Counted from the stretch's first letter, positions 15,663-25,308 are shown. The stretch is 64,000 bases of DNA from Streptomyces wedmorensis (GCF_000716445.1 NZ_JNWK01000037.1:1-64000), one strand, 5' to 3'. Notes: generated from the sequence alone by a model not told the origin. Numbers and translations: made by a program.

Positions 15663-16811
15663 ATGACAGTCTGTGCCATCGAGACGGCGGCCGAGGACGA
15701 CGACCGCGACGCGGACCGCGACGGGGACGCCCGCCGGCCGACGGGGTTCACGATCACGGCGAACGGCGCGTACGCGGCCAGGCTCGCGGGCACCGGGAAC
15801 GCCCTGTACGCGGAGCGGTGGACCCTCGACGGCCCGGAGCCGTACGCCGTGCCGCTCCCCCTCGCCCAGCCGGAGGAGCCGGGCACCCAGCTGCTGCCCC
15901 TCGCGGACGGCCGGGTCCTCGTCGCCCGCCGGGTGGACGGACGGCGCAACACGTTCTCGCTGCTCTACCCCACCGGCCCCGCCACCGGCGAGCTCCAGCT
16001 CGGCGCCGTGGAGGCGCCCGGCTCCGAGCGCCTGCGGCTCCTGCCGCCCGCGCCCGACGGCATCCGCGCGTACGCGATGTGCGTCGGCCCCGACACGACC
16101 ACGCTGTGGCTGGTGGCCGGCGGCGCCTTCGGCCCGGAGCAGGTCGCCGAGGTCAAGGGCCGCTGCACGGGCGGGGTGTGGCTCGACCGCGCGGGCCGGA
16201 TGCTCGCGCTCGACCGGCGGCTCGACGGCGGCCCGGTGAAGGCCGTCGCCGTCGACCTGGAGCGCGGCGGGGAGGTGACGCCGCTGCTCCAGATCACCGA
16301 GGAGAGCGACGACCGGCTGCTCCTCGCGGACCCGGACAGCGGACTGCTCCTGATCCGCTCCGACGCGCCGTCCCCGGGACACGACCGGCTCGGCTGGGGC
16401 GTACTCGGCAGCCTGCTGCCCGTGCGGTTCCCCGACTGCCTGCGGCTCGACGACGCGGCGGTGACGCCGTTCGCGGTGCAGCCGGGTCAGGTGCTGATGC
16501 CGGAGAGCTGCGCGGTGGCCCTGCGGATCGACGCGGCGGCCGGGAGCTGGGTGGGCACCTGGCAGCCCTCGTCCCGCCGGATGGGCCAACTGGCCGCCCC
16601 CGCCGGCTGGCTGGCCGGCTCGGGCCTCTGGACGCCCGGCGGCCTGCTGCGGCTGCCGTACGCGACGGCCGGGGCGCCGTGCGGTCTCGCCGGTCTCGAA
16701 CCCCCGCCGGAGCCCGGTCCCGATCCGGTCGTCGCCGTCGAGGAGCCCCGGGTCTGCCGTCCGGTGCCTTTGCAGCAGGCACCCCTGACGGACCGTAAAC
16801 CCACTGGTTAG
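15663..16811 (+). CDS. Conserved hypothetical, beta-propeller-like
   Basis: 382 aa, no recognised domain. Repeated short beta-strand-like units (LLPLADGRVLVARR, LWLVAGGAFGPEQVAEVKG, GVWLDRAGRMLALDRR, RLLLADPDSGLLLIRSD) suggest a propeller fold; that is inference. No signal peptide or membrane helix. ATG at 15663 is preceded by GGAGGTGA with good spacing and was chosen over GTG 15642. Confidence 0.65.
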   Translation: MTVCAIETAAEDDDRDADRDGDARRPTGFTITANGAYAARLAGTGNALYAERWTLDGPEPYAVPLPLAQPEEPGTQLLPLADGRVLVARRVDGRRNTFSLLYPTGPATGELQLGAVEAPGSERLRLLPPAPDGIRAYAMCVGPDTTTLWLVAGGAFGPEQVAEVKGRCTGGVWLDRAGRMLALDRRLDGGPVKAVAVDLERGGEVTPLLQITEESDDRLLLADPDSGLLLIRSDAPSPGHDRLGWGVLGSLLPVRFPDCLRLDDAAVTPFAVQPGQVLMPESCAVALRIDAAAGSWVGTWQPSSRRMGQLAAPAGWLAGSGLWTPGGLLRLPYATAGAPCGLAGLEPPPEPGPDPVVAVEEPRVCRPVPLQQAPLTDRKPTG

Positions 16812-16859
16812 ACTCACTGGCCGCACAGCACGGAAGACACGTACGGGGTGAGTTCGATC

Positions 16860-16994
16860 ATGTCGGAAGCAAACACGGAGGGTACGGAGTCGCACGGCTC
16901 CGGGAAGCACCGCGGCGAGGCGTCGCCGGCGGAGGACTCCACGTCCTCGCCGCACGGCCGGCACCGCCGCGAGGGCGACGCTCGCGCGCGGTAG
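16860..16994 (+). CDS. Small His/Ser/Gly-rich protein (44 aa)
   Basis: ATG at 16860 to TAG at 16992-16994, 44 residues, starting MSEANTEGTESHGSGKHRGE and ending in a basic RHRREGDARAR. Similar short hydrophilic proteins occur in streptomycetes at this locus. Preceded by GGGGTGAG and followed by a strong terminator. Too short and low in complexity for a functional call. Confidence 0.55.
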   Translation: MSEANTEGTESHGSGKHRGEASPAEDSTSSPHGRHRREGDARAR

Positions 16995-17003
16995 CGAGGG
17001 ACA

Positions 17004-17048
17004 GGCGAAGGGCCCCTCGAATTCGCCGTGATCCCGGGGCCCTTCGCC
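17004..17048. terminator. Bidirectional terminator
   Basis: Perfect 13-bp inverted repeat GGCGAAGGGCCCC (17004-17016) / GGGGCCCTTCGCC (17036-17048), 19-base loop, lying between convergent genes. Confidence 0.85.
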
Positions 17049-17082
17049 TTCCCCACCGCGCCGCGCTTCCCCACCCCGTGGC

Positions 17083-18024
17083 TCAGCCCTTCCTCAGCCC
17101 CAGCACCTCCGCCGCCGCGAAGGTCTCGCCCGCCGGGCGGGAGGCGTAGTGCGGGGTGAGGACGGAGTCCAGCTCCTCGTACGTGAACGCCTCCTTGGCG
17201 GTGTCGAACTTGGCGGAGACCCGCGGCCGGTCCACGACCGCGACCATCCCGCCGTGCACGACGAGCAACTGGCCGTTGACCCCGGCCGCCGCGGGGGAGG
17301 CCAGATAGCCGACGATCGGCGCCACGTGCTCGGGGGACAGCGGGTCGAGCTCCCCCTCCCCCGGCTCCCCGAAGCCCGCGAACACGTCCTCCGTCATCCG
17401 GGTCCTGGCCCGCGGGCAGATGGCGTTCGCGGTCACCCCGTAGCGGGCGAGCGCGAGGGCCGTCGAGGTGGTGAGGCCGACGATGCCGCCCTTGGCCGCC
17501 GCGTAGTTGGGCTGGCCGGCCGAGCCGGCGAGGAAGGCCTCGGACGAGGTGTTGACGATCCGGCCGTAGACGCCGGTCTCCCCCGCCTTGGAACGGCCCC
17601 GCCAGTGCACCGCGGCGAAGTGCGTGGTGTTGAAGTGGCCCTTGAGGTGGACCCGTACGACCGAGTCCCACTCGTCCTCGGTCATCGAGAAGACCATCCG
17701 GTCGCGCAGGATGCCCGCGTTGTTGACGAGGACGTCCAGCTTGCCGAACTCGGACACCGCCAGGTCGACCAGGGACCGCGCCGTCTCGAAGTCGGAGACG
17801 TCGCCGAGGTGGGCGACCGCCCGCCCGCCCGCCGCGCGGATCTCCTCGGCGACCTCCTCGGCGGGCGCGGCGGAGGCCGCGCCCGAGCCGTCGCGGCCGG
17901 GCTGCCCGTAGTCGTTGACGACGACGGCGGCGCCGAGCCGGGCCAGCTCCAGGGCCTCGGCGCGGCCGAGGCCCCGGCCGGCGCCGGTGACGATGGCGCT
18001 CAGTCCTTCCAGGGGGAGTGACAT
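17083..18024 (-). CDS. Hsd4A-type 3-hydroxyacyl-CoA dehydrogenase (SDR)
   Basis: 313 aa short-chain dehydrogenase of the 17beta-HSD type 4 / MFE-2 class. Cofactor motif TGAGRGLGRA (residues about 13-22), NNAG at 101-104, catalytic Ser 160/161 in VNTSSEAF, Tyr174 and Lys178 in YAAAK. MFE-2-like traits are the VVNDYGQPGRDGSG insertion and HWRGRSKAGETG. Expected to oxidise the 3-hydroxyacyl-CoA side chain. ATG at 18024, 14 bases after the ADH gene. Operon Hsd4B-ADH-Hsd4A under a KstR-like box. The mycobacterial counterpart Hsd4A acts in cholesterol side-chain oxidation; the substrate here is inferred. Confidence 0.82.
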   Translation of the reverse strand: MSLPLEGLSAIVTGAGRGLGRAEALELARLGAAVVVNDYGQPGRDGSGAASAAPAEEVAEEIRAAGGRAVAHLGDVSDFETARSLVDLAVSEFGKLDVLVNNAGILRDRMVFSMTEDEWDSVVRVHLKGHFNTTHFAAVHWRGRSKAGETGVYGRIVNTSSEAFLAGSAGQPNYAAAKGGIVGLTTSTALALARYGVTANAICPRARTRMTEDVFAGFGEPGEGELDPLSPEHVAPIVGYLASPAAAGVNGQLLVVHGGMVAVVDRPRVSAKFDTAKEAFTYEELDSVLTPHYASRPAGETFAAAEVLGLRKG

Positions 18025-18038
18025 CTCGCGGGGTCCTC

Positions 18039-19115
18039 TCAGATCTCGATGCAGGTACGGAGGGCCACGCCGGTCCGCATCTGCTCCAGGGCCTCGTTGA
18101 TGCCCGCCAGCGGCACGCGGTGGGTGATGAGCGACTCCAGGTCGATGCGGCCCGCCCGCCAGAGCGCGATGGCCCGTTCGTACGAGCGGAGCACGTCCCC
18201 GCCGCCGTACATGGAGGGCAGGATCCGCTTCTCGTCGAAGAACAGCTCGAACATGTTCAGCTGGAGGTTGTCGTCGAGGGCGCCCGCGCCGACGACGCAG
18301 AGGGTGCCGCCGCGCCGGGTCGTGTCGTAGGCGGTACGGGCGGTCGCGGACCGGCCGACGACCTCGAAGACGTAGTCGAAGCCCTCGCCGCCGGTGATCC
18401 GCTGCTTGGCGTCGGCGAGCGCGTCCGGGGCGACCGCCTCGGTGGCGCCGAAGCGGAGCGCGGCCTCGCGCCGGGACTCGACGGGGTCGACGGCGACGAT
18501 CTGGGCGGCGCCCTGGAGCTTGGCGCCCTGGATGGCGGAGATGCCGACGCCGCCGCAGCCGATGACGGCGACCGACGAACCGGCCTCCACCTTGGCGGTG
18601 TTGATGGCCGCGCCGAGGCCGGTGGTGACGCCGCAGCCGATGAGGGCGGCGATGTCGAAGGGCACGTCGTCGGGGATCGGGACGGCACAGCCCGCGTCGA
18701 CGACGACCTCCTCGGTGAAGGTGCCGGTGCCGGCGAAGCCGAACACGTCGCCGCCGGGGCGCTTGAAGTTGGGCACGCCGGCGTTCATGAAGCCGGCCAG
18801 GCAGAGCTGGGTCTGGCCGCGCCTGCAGGCGGGACAGCTGCCGCAGGCGGGCAGCCAGCAGAGCAGGACCCGCTGGCCCTGGGCGAGTCCGGTGACGCCG
18901 TCGCCGACGTCGAGGATCTCGCCCGCGCCCTCGTGGCCGGGGATGAAGGGCGCGGGCTGCGGCAGGACGCCGCTCATGGCGGAGACGTCGGAGTGGCAGA
19001 GGCCGGTGGCCCGGACGCGGATCCGCACCTTGCCGGGGCCGAAGCCCACCGCCTCGACGTCGTCGAGGACTTCGAGTTTGTCCTGGCCGATCTCGTGCAG
19101 TACGGCTGCGCGCAT
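18039..19115 (-). CDS. Zinc-dependent alcohol dehydrogenase (MDR)
   Basis: 358 aa, class III-like zinc alcohol dehydrogenase. Catalytic-zinc ligands C40 (GLCHSD) and H61 (PGHEGAG); structural-zinc cysteines C91, C94, C97 and C105; NAD-binding VIGCGGVGISAIQGA. Related mycobacterial enzymes use NAD(P) or mycofactocin. Between Hsd4B and Hsd4A it is well placed to oxidise the terminal (C26-type) alcohol made by the CYP125 enzyme encoded at 55280; that pairing is inference. ATG at 19115. Confidence 0.85.
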   Translation of the reverse strand: MRAAVLHEIGQDKLEVLDDVEAVGFGPGKVRIRVRATGLCHSDVSAMSGVLPQPAPFIPGHEGAGEILDVGDGVTGLAQGQRVLLCWLPACGSCPACRRGQTQLCLAGFMNAGVPNFKRPGGDVFGFAGTGTFTEEVVVDAGCAVPIPDDVPFDIAALIGCGVTTGLGAAINTAKVEAGSSVAVIGCGGVGISAIQGAKLQGAAQIVAVDPVESRREAALRFGATEAVAPDALADAKQRITGGEGFDYVFEVVGRSATARTAYDTTRRGGTLCVVGAGALDDNLQLNMFELFFDEKRILPSMYGGGDVLRSYERAIALWRAGRIDLESLITHRVPLAGINEALEQMRTGVALRTCIEI

Positions 19116-19137
19116 GGTGCGGCTCCAATCAGACGGG

Positions 19138-20010
19138 TCAGGAGTGCTCGACGACGGTGTCGGCGAGTACGGGGGCGTCGTCGCGCTCCACGGCGGTGAC
19201 CGTCACCTGGACCCTGCCCTCGCCGGCCCACATCCGGATGCGGAGGGTCTCGCCGGGGAAGACGACGCCGGCGAAGCGGGTGCGGTAGGCGCGGACGCGG
19301 GTGACGTCCCCGTCGAGCAGCGTGTCGACGACGGCCTTGAGGGTCATGCCGTACGAGCAGAGGCCGTGCAGGATCGGCCGGTCGAAGCCGGCGAGCTTGG
19401 CGAACTCCGGGTCGGCGTGGAGCGGGTTCCAGTCGCCGGACAGCCGGTAGAGCAGGGCCTGCTCCTCGCGGATCGGCCGTTCGGCGGTGGCGTCGGGCTC
19501 CCGGTCCGGGACCGGGAGGCGTTCGGAGGGCCCGCGGTCGCCGCCCCAGCCGCCCTCGCCGCGGACGAAGATCTGGGCGTCGCTGGTCCAGAGCGGTCCG
19601 TCGTCGTCGGCGGCCTCGGTGCGCAGCACCAGGACGGCGGCCTTGCCCTTGTCGTAGACGGCGGCGACGCGGGAGGTGGAGACGGCCCGGCCGCCGGTGG
19701 GGACGGGCCGGTGGAGGGTGATCGACTGGCCGCCGTGCAGGACGGCGGCGAGGTCGATGTCGATGCCGGGGGCGGAGAGCCCGCCGACCACCCCCATGCC
19801 GGCGCCCGCGACGGTGGCGAAGCTGGGCAGGACGTGGAGCCGGGACTCCAGGGTGTAGCGGAGCTCGTCGGGGTCCGTGGCGGGGTCGGGCTTGCCCTGG
19901 TGCGCACCGGCTCCGAGGCCGAGGTGGTAGAGCTGGACGTCCTTGTGGTCCCAGGAGATCTCGGCGCTGCGGGGTTCGGCGGCGACGGCCTTGGCGGGGT
20001 CGATGGGCAT
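19138..20010 (-). CDS. Hsd4B/ChsH3-type enoyl-CoA hydratase (MaoC)
   Basis: 290 aa double-hotdog R-specific 2-enoyl-CoA hydratase. The catalytic hydratase-2 motif is present: YRLSGDWNPLHADPEFA followed by RPILHGLCSYGMT. The N-terminus MPIDPAKAV and DVQLYHLGLGAG match the mycobacterial Hsd4B/ChsH3 pattern, where the enzyme hydrates steroid side-chain enoyl-CoA. ATG at 20010 is the first gene of the operon; a KstR-like box lies about 100 bases upstream. Confidence 0.87.
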   Translation of the reverse strand: MPIDPAKAVAAEPRSAEISWDHKDVQLYHLGLGAGAHQGKPDPATDPDELRYTLESRLHVLPSFATVAGAGMGVVGGLSAPGIDIDLAAVLHGGQSITLHRPVPTGGRAVSTSRVAAVYDKGKAAVLVLRTEAADDDGPLWTSDAQIFVRGEGGWGGDRGPSERLPVPDREPDATAERPIREEQALLYRLSGDWNPLHADPEFAKLAGFDRPILHGLCSYGMTLKAVVDTLLDGDVTRVRAYRTRFAGVVFPGETLRIRMWAGEGRVQVTVTAVERDDAPVLADTVVEHS

Positions 20011-20109
20011 CGGGCTGCTGCTCCTCGTGGCGGTGAAAGACCTCGGCGCGACCGTCCGCACCGTCGGTCGCACCGAGGCCGTGCGGGACCTCCCCGAACG
20101 CGGCCGTTC

Positions 20110-20123
20110 TAGAACGCGTTCTA
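20110..20123. promoter_or_regulatory. KstR-like operator, box A
   Basis: TAGAACGCGTTCTA matches the KstR consensus TNNAACNNGTTNNA at every fixed base. It is the core of a perfect 16-bp palindrome, CTAGAACGCGTTCTAG (20109-20124). Located upstream of the leftward Hsd4B operon and 175 bases before the rightward ABC operon. Confidence 0.85.
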
Positions 20124-20186
20124 GGTCGGTGGACCCCATGTATAGCCCAGCCGGAAGGAGTTGGGAACCCTCCCGGCGCAAGGCTC

Positions 20187-20201
20187 CTGACGATACGTCA
20201 G
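20187..20201. promoter_or_regulatory. CTGACG/CGTCAG palindrome, copy 1
   Basis: CTGACGATACGTCAG: perfect 6-bp arms around ATA. It recurs in similar form at 27523, 35169 and 44674. Size and symmetry fit a TetR-family operator; the binding protein is unknown. Confidence 0.55.
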
Positions 20202-20297
20202 AAAGGGTGGCGGTCCCGGACCCGGGACATTTGTCACGGCCGGGTCCGTACATCCACGCCTGCCGGGCCACCGCCCCCGGTTCGTAGCGTCGTACCC

Positions 20298-21230
20298 ATG
20301 ACGACAGACAGCCCGCAAGACCCGGCGGTCGCCTTCACGGCCGCGACCAAGACGTACGGAGCCGTCCGCGCCGTCGACGGCCTCGACCTCACCGTCCGGC
20401 AGGGCGAGACCGTGGCCCTGCTCGGCCGGAACGGCGCCGGCAAGTCCACCGCCATCGGCCTCCTCCTCGGCCTCGACGAGCCCGACAGCGGCCGCGTCGC
20501 CGTCTTCGGCGCGGCCCCGGACCGCGCGGTGGCCGCCGGACGCGTCGGCGCGATGCTCCAGGAGGCCCGGCCCGTCTCCCGGGTCACCGTCCGCGAACTC
20601 GTCGGCTTCGTCGCCCGGACCTACCCGTCGCCCATGCCCGTCGACGAGGCCCTGGCGCTCGCCGGACTGACCGGCCTCGCCGGCCGGCGCGTCGACCGGC
20701 TCTCCGGCGGCCAGACCCAGCGGGTCCGCTTCGCCGTCGCCCTCGCCGGGAACCCGGAACTGATCGTCCTGGACGAGCCGACGGCCGCCCTCGACGTCGA
20801 GGCCCGGCAGGAGTTCTGGGACTCCATGCGCGGCTACGCGCGCCGCGGCAACACCGTCCTGTTCTCCACCCACTATCTGGAGGAGGCCGACGCCTACGCC
20901 GACCGGATCGTCGTCCTCGACTCCGGCCGCGTCCTCGCCGACGGCACCGGCGAGGAGCTCAAGCGGGCCGCCGGCGGCTCCCTCGTCTCCTTCGACCTGG
21001 CCGGCGGCCCCACCGACTGGCTCGGCCTGCTGCCCGGCGTCACGTCCTTCGAGGTCCGCGGCGACCGCGCACGGCTGCGGACCGGGGACTCCGACGCCAC
21101 CGTCCGCGCCCTGGCACGACGGGACGCCGTCCGCGCCCTGGAGGTCGCCCCGGTCTCCCTGAACGACGCCTTCCTCGCCCTCACCCGTCCGCCGCACGCC
21201 ACCGCCAGGACCCTGGAGACCGCGCGATGA
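20298..21230 (+). CDS. ABC transporter ATP-binding protein
   Basis: 310 aa. Walker A GRNGAGKST (about residue 44), signature LSGGQTQRV, Walker B LIVLDEPTAAL, and H-loop FSTHYLEEAD, followed by a C-terminal extension of about 90 aa typical of DrrA-like exporters. Stop overlaps the permease start (ATGA). With the next three genes it forms the common ABC exporter plus DesKR-like two-component set. Substrate unknown; drug or lipid export is likely. Confidence 0.9.
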   Translation: MTTDSPQDPAVAFTAATKTYGAVRAVDGLDLTVRQGETVALLGRNGAGKSTAIGLLLGLDEPDSGRVAVFGAAPDRAVAAGRVGAMLQEARPVSRVTVRELVGFVARTYPSPMPVDEALALAGLTGLAGRRVDRLSGGQTQRVRFAVALAGNPELIVLDEPTAALDVEARQEFWDSMRGYARRGNTVLFSTHYLEEADAYADRIVVLDSGRVLADGTGEELKRAAGGSLVSFDLAGGPTDWLGLLPGVTSFEVRGDRARLRTGDSDATVRALARRDAVRALEVAPVSLNDAFLALTRPPHATARTLETAR

Positions 21231-21946
21231 TCACCGCCTACGTACGCCTCGAAGTGCGCCGCACCCTGCGCGACCCCGGATTCGCGATCTCGACCGTCGG
21301 CGTCCCCGTGATGATGTACCTCCTCTTCACCAACCTCGGCGCCGACGACAGCGCGTACCGGACGGCGGCCATGGTCGGCATGGCGGCCTACGGCGCGCTC
21401 GGCGCCGCCCTCTCCGTCGGCACCGGCGTCGCCGAGGACAAGTCCACCGGCTGGCTGCGACAGCTGCGGATCACCCCCATGACGCCCCGCCAGGTCGTGA
21501 CGGGCCGCGCCCTGACCGGAACGGTCGTCGTCCTCCCCGCCATCGCGGGCGTCCTCCTCGCGGGCGGCCTCGCCAACGGCGTACGGATGGACGCCTGGCA
21601 GTGGCCCGCGGTCGCCCTCACCCTCTGGCTGGGCTCCCTCCCCTTCACCCTGCTCGGCATCGGCAACGGCTACCGGCTCACCGCCCAGACCACCGGCGTC
21701 GTCAACGTCGCCTGCAACCTCGGGCTCGCGGTCGTCGGCGGCCTGTGGTTCCCCGTCGCCCTCTTCCCCGACTGGCTCCGCGCTCTCTCCGAGGCCACCC
21801 CCACCCACCGCTTCGCCGAACTGGGCGTGGCGGTGACCGACGGGACGGCCCCCGCCGCGACGGCCCTGGCGGTCATCGCCGGGTGGGCGGCGCTGTTCGG
21901 TGCGTACGCGGCCGTCTCGTACCGGCGTTCGGCGAGGGCGGTGTAG
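21227..21946 (+). CDS. ABC-2 type transporter permease
   Basis: 239 aa with six hydrophobic segments and the ABC-2 signature region (VGTGVAEDKSTGWLRQLRIT, between helices 2 and 3). Partner of the ATPase encoded immediately upstream with ATGA overlap. Confidence 0.88.
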   Translation: MITAYVRLEVRRTLRDPGFAISTVGVPVMMYLLFTNLGADDSAYRTAAMVGMAAYGALGAALSVGTGVAEDKSTGWLRQLRITPMTPRQVVTGRALTGTVVVLPAIAGVLLAGGLANGVRMDAWQWPAVALTLWLGSLPFTLLGIGNGYRLTAQTTGVVNVACNLGLAVVGGLWFPVALFPDWLRALSEATPTHRFAELGVAVTDGTAPAATALAVIAGWAALFGAYAAVSYRRSARAV

Positions 21947-21956
21947 GAAAGTGGCC

Positions 21957-23123
21957 ATGGGGAACGGGTGGCTCCGGCGGAGCGCGGGCGTACGGGAGCG
22001 GGCACGAGCACGGTCGGACCGCGGGCCGACCGGCCTGAGCCTCCTGCCCTGGCTCCTGATGGGGCTCGGCGCACTCTCCCACCTCATCGGCGGCGAGGCG
22101 CCGAACCCGTGGATCGGCGGCCTCGGACTGCTCGCCTTCAACACGCTGTACATCGCGGTCGTCTTCCGCGCCTTCGACGCGCGCACCAGGGAAGCCCCGC
22201 TGACCTGGGTCCTCCTGGCCGCCCTCGGCGCACTCACCTTCGCCCTCGCCATCGGCTACGGCCGGGAGTGGCTGCTGTTCTTCCCCCTCCTGGGCCTCGC
22301 CGTCGGAGCCGTCGTACGCCGGGGACGCCTCCTCACGACGATCGCCCTGCCGCTGGTCGTGGCCGCCGGCCTGGTGACGTTCTGGCGGGACGGCTGGGAC
22401 TCCTTCGGCATCGTGTACGGCACCTTCATCTCGGTGATGGTCACCGCGACGATCCTCGCCCTCGACGAGACGGTCCGGCAGCTGCGGGCGACCCGGGAGG
22501 AACTGGCCAGGACCGCCGTCGAGAAGGAGCGGCTGCGCTTCTCCCGCGACCTGCACGACCTGCTCGGCCACACCCTCTCGGTGATCGTGGTCAAGACGGA
22601 GGTCGTACGCCGGATCGCCCCGCACGACCTCGACGCCGCCCTCGACCAGGTCCGCGACATCGAGTCGGTGGGCCGCCAGGCCCTCACCGAGATCAGGGAG
22701 GCCGTCACCGGCTACCGCGAGGGCAGCCTCGCCACCGAACTCGACCGCGCCCGCGACGCCCTCTCCTCGGCCGGCATCGAGCCGGTGGTACGCCGCTCGG
22801 GCCCCCTCCTGGAACCCTCCGCCGAAGCCCTCCTCAGCTGGGTCGTACGGGAGTCCGCGACCAACGCGGTCCGCCACAGCGGCGCCACCCGCTGCGAGAT
22901 CGACGTCACCGGCACCACCGAACGCGTCCGCCTCACCGTCACCGACGACGGCCGCGGTCCCTCCGGCACCGCCCCGGGCAGCGGCCTCCGCGGCCTGCGC
23001 GAGCGGGTCGCGGCCGCAGGCGGCACCCTTGACTCGGGACCGGCCCCCCGGGGCGGGTTCCGGGTCACCGCGGAACTCCCCGTGGAGGCCCCCGGCCCGT
23101 ACGAGGGGGAGCCGACCGAATGA
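21957..23123 (+). CDS. DesK-like sensor histidine kinase
   Basis: 388 aa. About six membrane helices (residues 28-170), then a HisKA_3 dimerisation domain with phospho-acceptor H200 in RFSRDLHDLLGHTLSV, and a HATPase domain with ESATNAVRHS, DDGRGPS and GLRGLRERV. DesK-type kinases sense membrane state. ATG at 21957 follows GTAGGAAAG; stop overlaps the response-regulator start. Confidence 0.9.
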   Translation: MGNGWLRRSAGVRERARARSDRGPTGLSLLPWLLMGLGALSHLIGGEAPNPWIGGLGLLAFNTLYIAVVFRAFDARTREAPLTWVLLAALGALTFALAIGYGREWLLFFPLLGLAVGAVVRRGRLLTTIALPLVVAAGLVTFWRDGWDSFGIVYGTFISVMVTATILALDETVRQLRATREELARTAVEKERLRFSRDLHDLLGHTLSVIVVKTEVVRRIAPHDLDAALDQVRDIESVGRQALTEIREAVTGYREGSLATELDRARDALSSAGIEPVVRRSGPLLEPSAEALLSWVVRESATNAVRHSGATRCEIDVTGTTERVRLTVTDDGRGPSGTAPGSGLRGLRERVAAAGGTLDSGPAPRGGFRVTAELPVEAPGPYEGEPTE

Positions 23124-23725
23124 TCAGAGTCCTGCTGGCCGAGGACCAGGGCATGATGCGCGGCGCACTGGCGCTGCTGCTCGGCATGGAGCCCGACATC
23201 GAGGTCGTCGCCCAGGTCGGGCGGGGCGACGAGATCGTCGACGCGGCGCTGCTCTCCCGCCCCGACGTGGCCCTCCTCGACATCGAGCTGCCCGGCCGCT
23301 CCGGCCTCGACGCCGCCGCGGACCTGCGCGACGAGACGCCCGACTGCCGCGTCCTCATCCTCACGACCTTCGGCCGGCCCGGCTACCTGCGCCGGGCCAT
23401 GGAAGCCGGCGCGGTCGGCTTCCTGGTCAAAGACGGGCCGGTCGAAGAACTCGCCGAAGCAGTACGCAAAGCACTGCGCGGCGAGACCGTCATCGACCCC
23501 GCACTCGCCGCCGCGGCCCTCAGCGCCGGCCCCAACCCCCTCACAGCACGCGAACGCGACGCCCTCGCCGCCTCCGTGGACGGCGCGACGATCGCCGACA
23601 TCGCCGCCGGCCTCCACCTCTCCGAGTCCACCGTCCGCAACTACCTCTCCTCCGCCATCGGCAAAACCGGCACCCGCAACCGCATGGAAGCCGTCCGCGC
23701 AGCCCGCCGACAGGGCTGGCTGTGA
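23120..23725 (+). CDS. NarL/DesR-type response regulator
   Basis: 201 aa. Receiver domain with D54 as phosphorylation site (LLDIELPG), K104 (FLVKDG), and LuxR-type HTH at about 140-195 (LTARERDALAASVDGATIAD, LSESTVRNYLSSAIGKTGT). Partner of the upstream DesK-like kinase; expected to control the ABC transporter operon itself. Confidence 0.92.
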   Translation: MIRVLLAEDQGMMRGALALLLGMEPDIEVVAQVGRGDEIVDAALLSRPDVALLDIELPGRSGLDAAADLRDETPDCRVLILTTFGRPGYLRRAMEAGAVGFLVKDGPVEELAEAVRKALRGETVIDPALAAAALSAGPNPLTARERDALAASVDGATIADIAAGLHLSESTVRNYLSSAIGKTGTRNRMEAVRAARRQGWL

Positions 23726-23773
23726 ACCCCGTACCACCCTCCGCACCGCCACCGTGCGGCCTCCGCCCGCCGC

Positions 23774-24041
23774 CGTGTGGGCGATCGTCCCGCTGGGGCG
23801 GGACGGGTGGGCACACGGGACGGCGCCCTCGGCGGCGCCTCCGCCCCCTGCGCCCTGCGCCCTGACCCGCACCGGTACGGCGTCGCACTCCCGGTGCGGG
23901 TTCAGACTCGGAAGCCTGGGCCCGGCAAAGGGCGCCGTCCGTTGTGCCCACCCGTTCCGCCCCAGCGGAACGAATGCCCACAACGGGCGGGACCGGGGGT
24001 TGCGGGCGGGCACCGCCCCAGCGGAACGAATGCCCACAACG
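23774..24041. repeat. Intergenic repeat cluster
   Basis: The 372-base gap between the response regulator and the thiolase gene has no convincing gene. It holds copies of one repeat: a plus copy at 23774-23825 (GCTGGGGCGGGACGGGTGGG core), an inverted copy at about 23931-23985, and a third partial at 24015-24041. The 27-base segment 23959-23985 is repeated exactly at 24015-24041 (GCCCCAGCGGAACGAATGCC core). A further copy is at 38751-38791. Units are themselves hairpins (TTCCGC/GCGGAA). Confidence 0.75.
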
Positions 24042-24097
24042 CGGGCGGGCGGGGCAGCCCGCAGCGGGAGGGGCGGGGCCCGGAAGGCGGGGGGGGG

Positions 24098-25291
24098 TCA
24101 GGCCTTGCGTAGGAGGGTGACCAGGGCGGCGCCGCCGAGACCGATGTTGTGGGCGAGTCCGACGCGCGCACCGGCCACCTGCCGGCCCCCCGCCTCACCC
24201 CGCAGCTGCCAGACGAGTTCGGCGGTCTGGGCGAGCCCGGTCGCGCCGAGCGGGTGGCCTTTGGAGATGAGGCCGCCGGAGGGGTTCACGACCCAGCGGC
24301 CGCCGTACGTGGTGGCGCCGGACTCGACGAGCTTGCCGGAGGCGCCTTCCTCGCACATGCCGAGCGCCTCGTAGGTGAGGAGCTCGTTGATGGAGAAGCA
24401 GTCGTGGAGTTCGACGACGTCGACGTCCTCGATGCCGAGCCCGGAGCGTTCGTACGCCTGACGGGCGGCGGCCCGGGACATGGGGCGGCCGACGGCGTCG
24501 ATGCAGGAGCCCGAGGCGAAGGAGTCGTCGGTGTCGGTGGTCATCGCCTGGCCGGCGATCTCCACCGCGCGCCCCCGCAGCCCGTGTTCGTCGACGAAGC
24601 GTTCGGAGACGACGACGACGGCGGCGGCGCCGTCGGAGGTGGGCGAGCACTGGAGTTTGGTGAGGGGGCGGTGGACGGTCTTCGCGGCGAGGATCTCGTC
24701 GACGGTGTAGACGTCCTGGAACTGGGCGTTCGGGTTGTTCGCCGAGTGCTGGTGGTTCTTGGCGCCGACGGCCGCGAGCTGCACCTCGGTCGTCCCGTAC
24801 CGCTCCATGTGCTCGCGGGCGGCGTTGCCGAAGATCTGGGCGGTGGGCGGGGACGTCTCGAAGCCGTGGGCGGCGGCCATGACGCCGTAGTGCCGGGCGA
24901 CGGGGGAGGTCGCGAAGTCTCCCGCGCCGGACCCGCCGCCGAGGGCGCCCCTGGTCATCTTCTCGAAGCCGAGGGCGAGGACGCAGTCGGCGATGCCGCC
25001 CTCGACGAACTGGCGGGCGGTCATGAGGGCGGTGGAGCCGGTCGCGCAGTTGTTGTTGAGGTTGTAGACGGGGATGCCGGTGAGGCCGAGTTCGTAGACG
25101 GCGCGCTGTCCGGCGGTGGAGGCCTGGAAGCAGTAGCCGACGGCGGCCTGTTCCACGCGCGCGTAGGGGATGCCGGCGTCGACGAGGGCCGCCGTGCCGG
25201 CTTCCCGGGCCATGTCCCAGTACTGCCAGTCCCGGGTTTCGGGCTTCTCGAACTTGGTCATGCCGACACCGACCACGTACGCCTTGGTCAT
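24098..25291 (-). CDS. Ltp1-type lipid-transfer thiolase
   Basis: 397 aa thiolase-like enzyme of the SCP-x/lipid-transfer group. Starts [18 protein letters not shown] as in mycobacterial Ltp1. The nucleophile cysteine is kept in [26 protein letters not shown] and [14 protein letters not shown] complete the active site, so thiolytic or retro-aldol cleavage of a beta-oxidation intermediate is possible. Ltp1 is active-site-like but its substrate is unsettled. ATG at 25291 behind GAGGGGGAGAG. Second gene after the fused acyl-CoA dehydrogenase. Confidence 0.85.
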   Translation of the reverse strand: MTKAYVVGVGMTKFEKPETRDWQYWDMAREAGTAALVDAGIPYARVEQAAVGYCFQASTAGQRAVYELGLTGIPVYNLNNNCATGSTALMTARQFVEGGIADCVLALGFEKMTRGALGGGSGAGDFATSPVARHYGVMAAAHGFETSPPTAQIFGNAAREHMERYGTTEVQLAAVGAKNHQHSANNPNAQFQDVYTVDEILAAKTVHRPLTKLQCSPTSDGAAAVVVVSERFVDEHGLRGRAVEIAGQAMTTDTDDSFASGSCIDAVGRPMSRAAARQAYERSGLGIEDVDVVELHDCFSINELLTYEALGMCEEGASGKLVESGATTYGGRWVVNPSGGLISKGHPLGATGLAQTAELVWQLRGEAGGRQVAGARVGLAHNIGLGGAALVTLLRKA

Positions 25292-25308
25292 CTGTCTCTC
25301 CCCCTCGT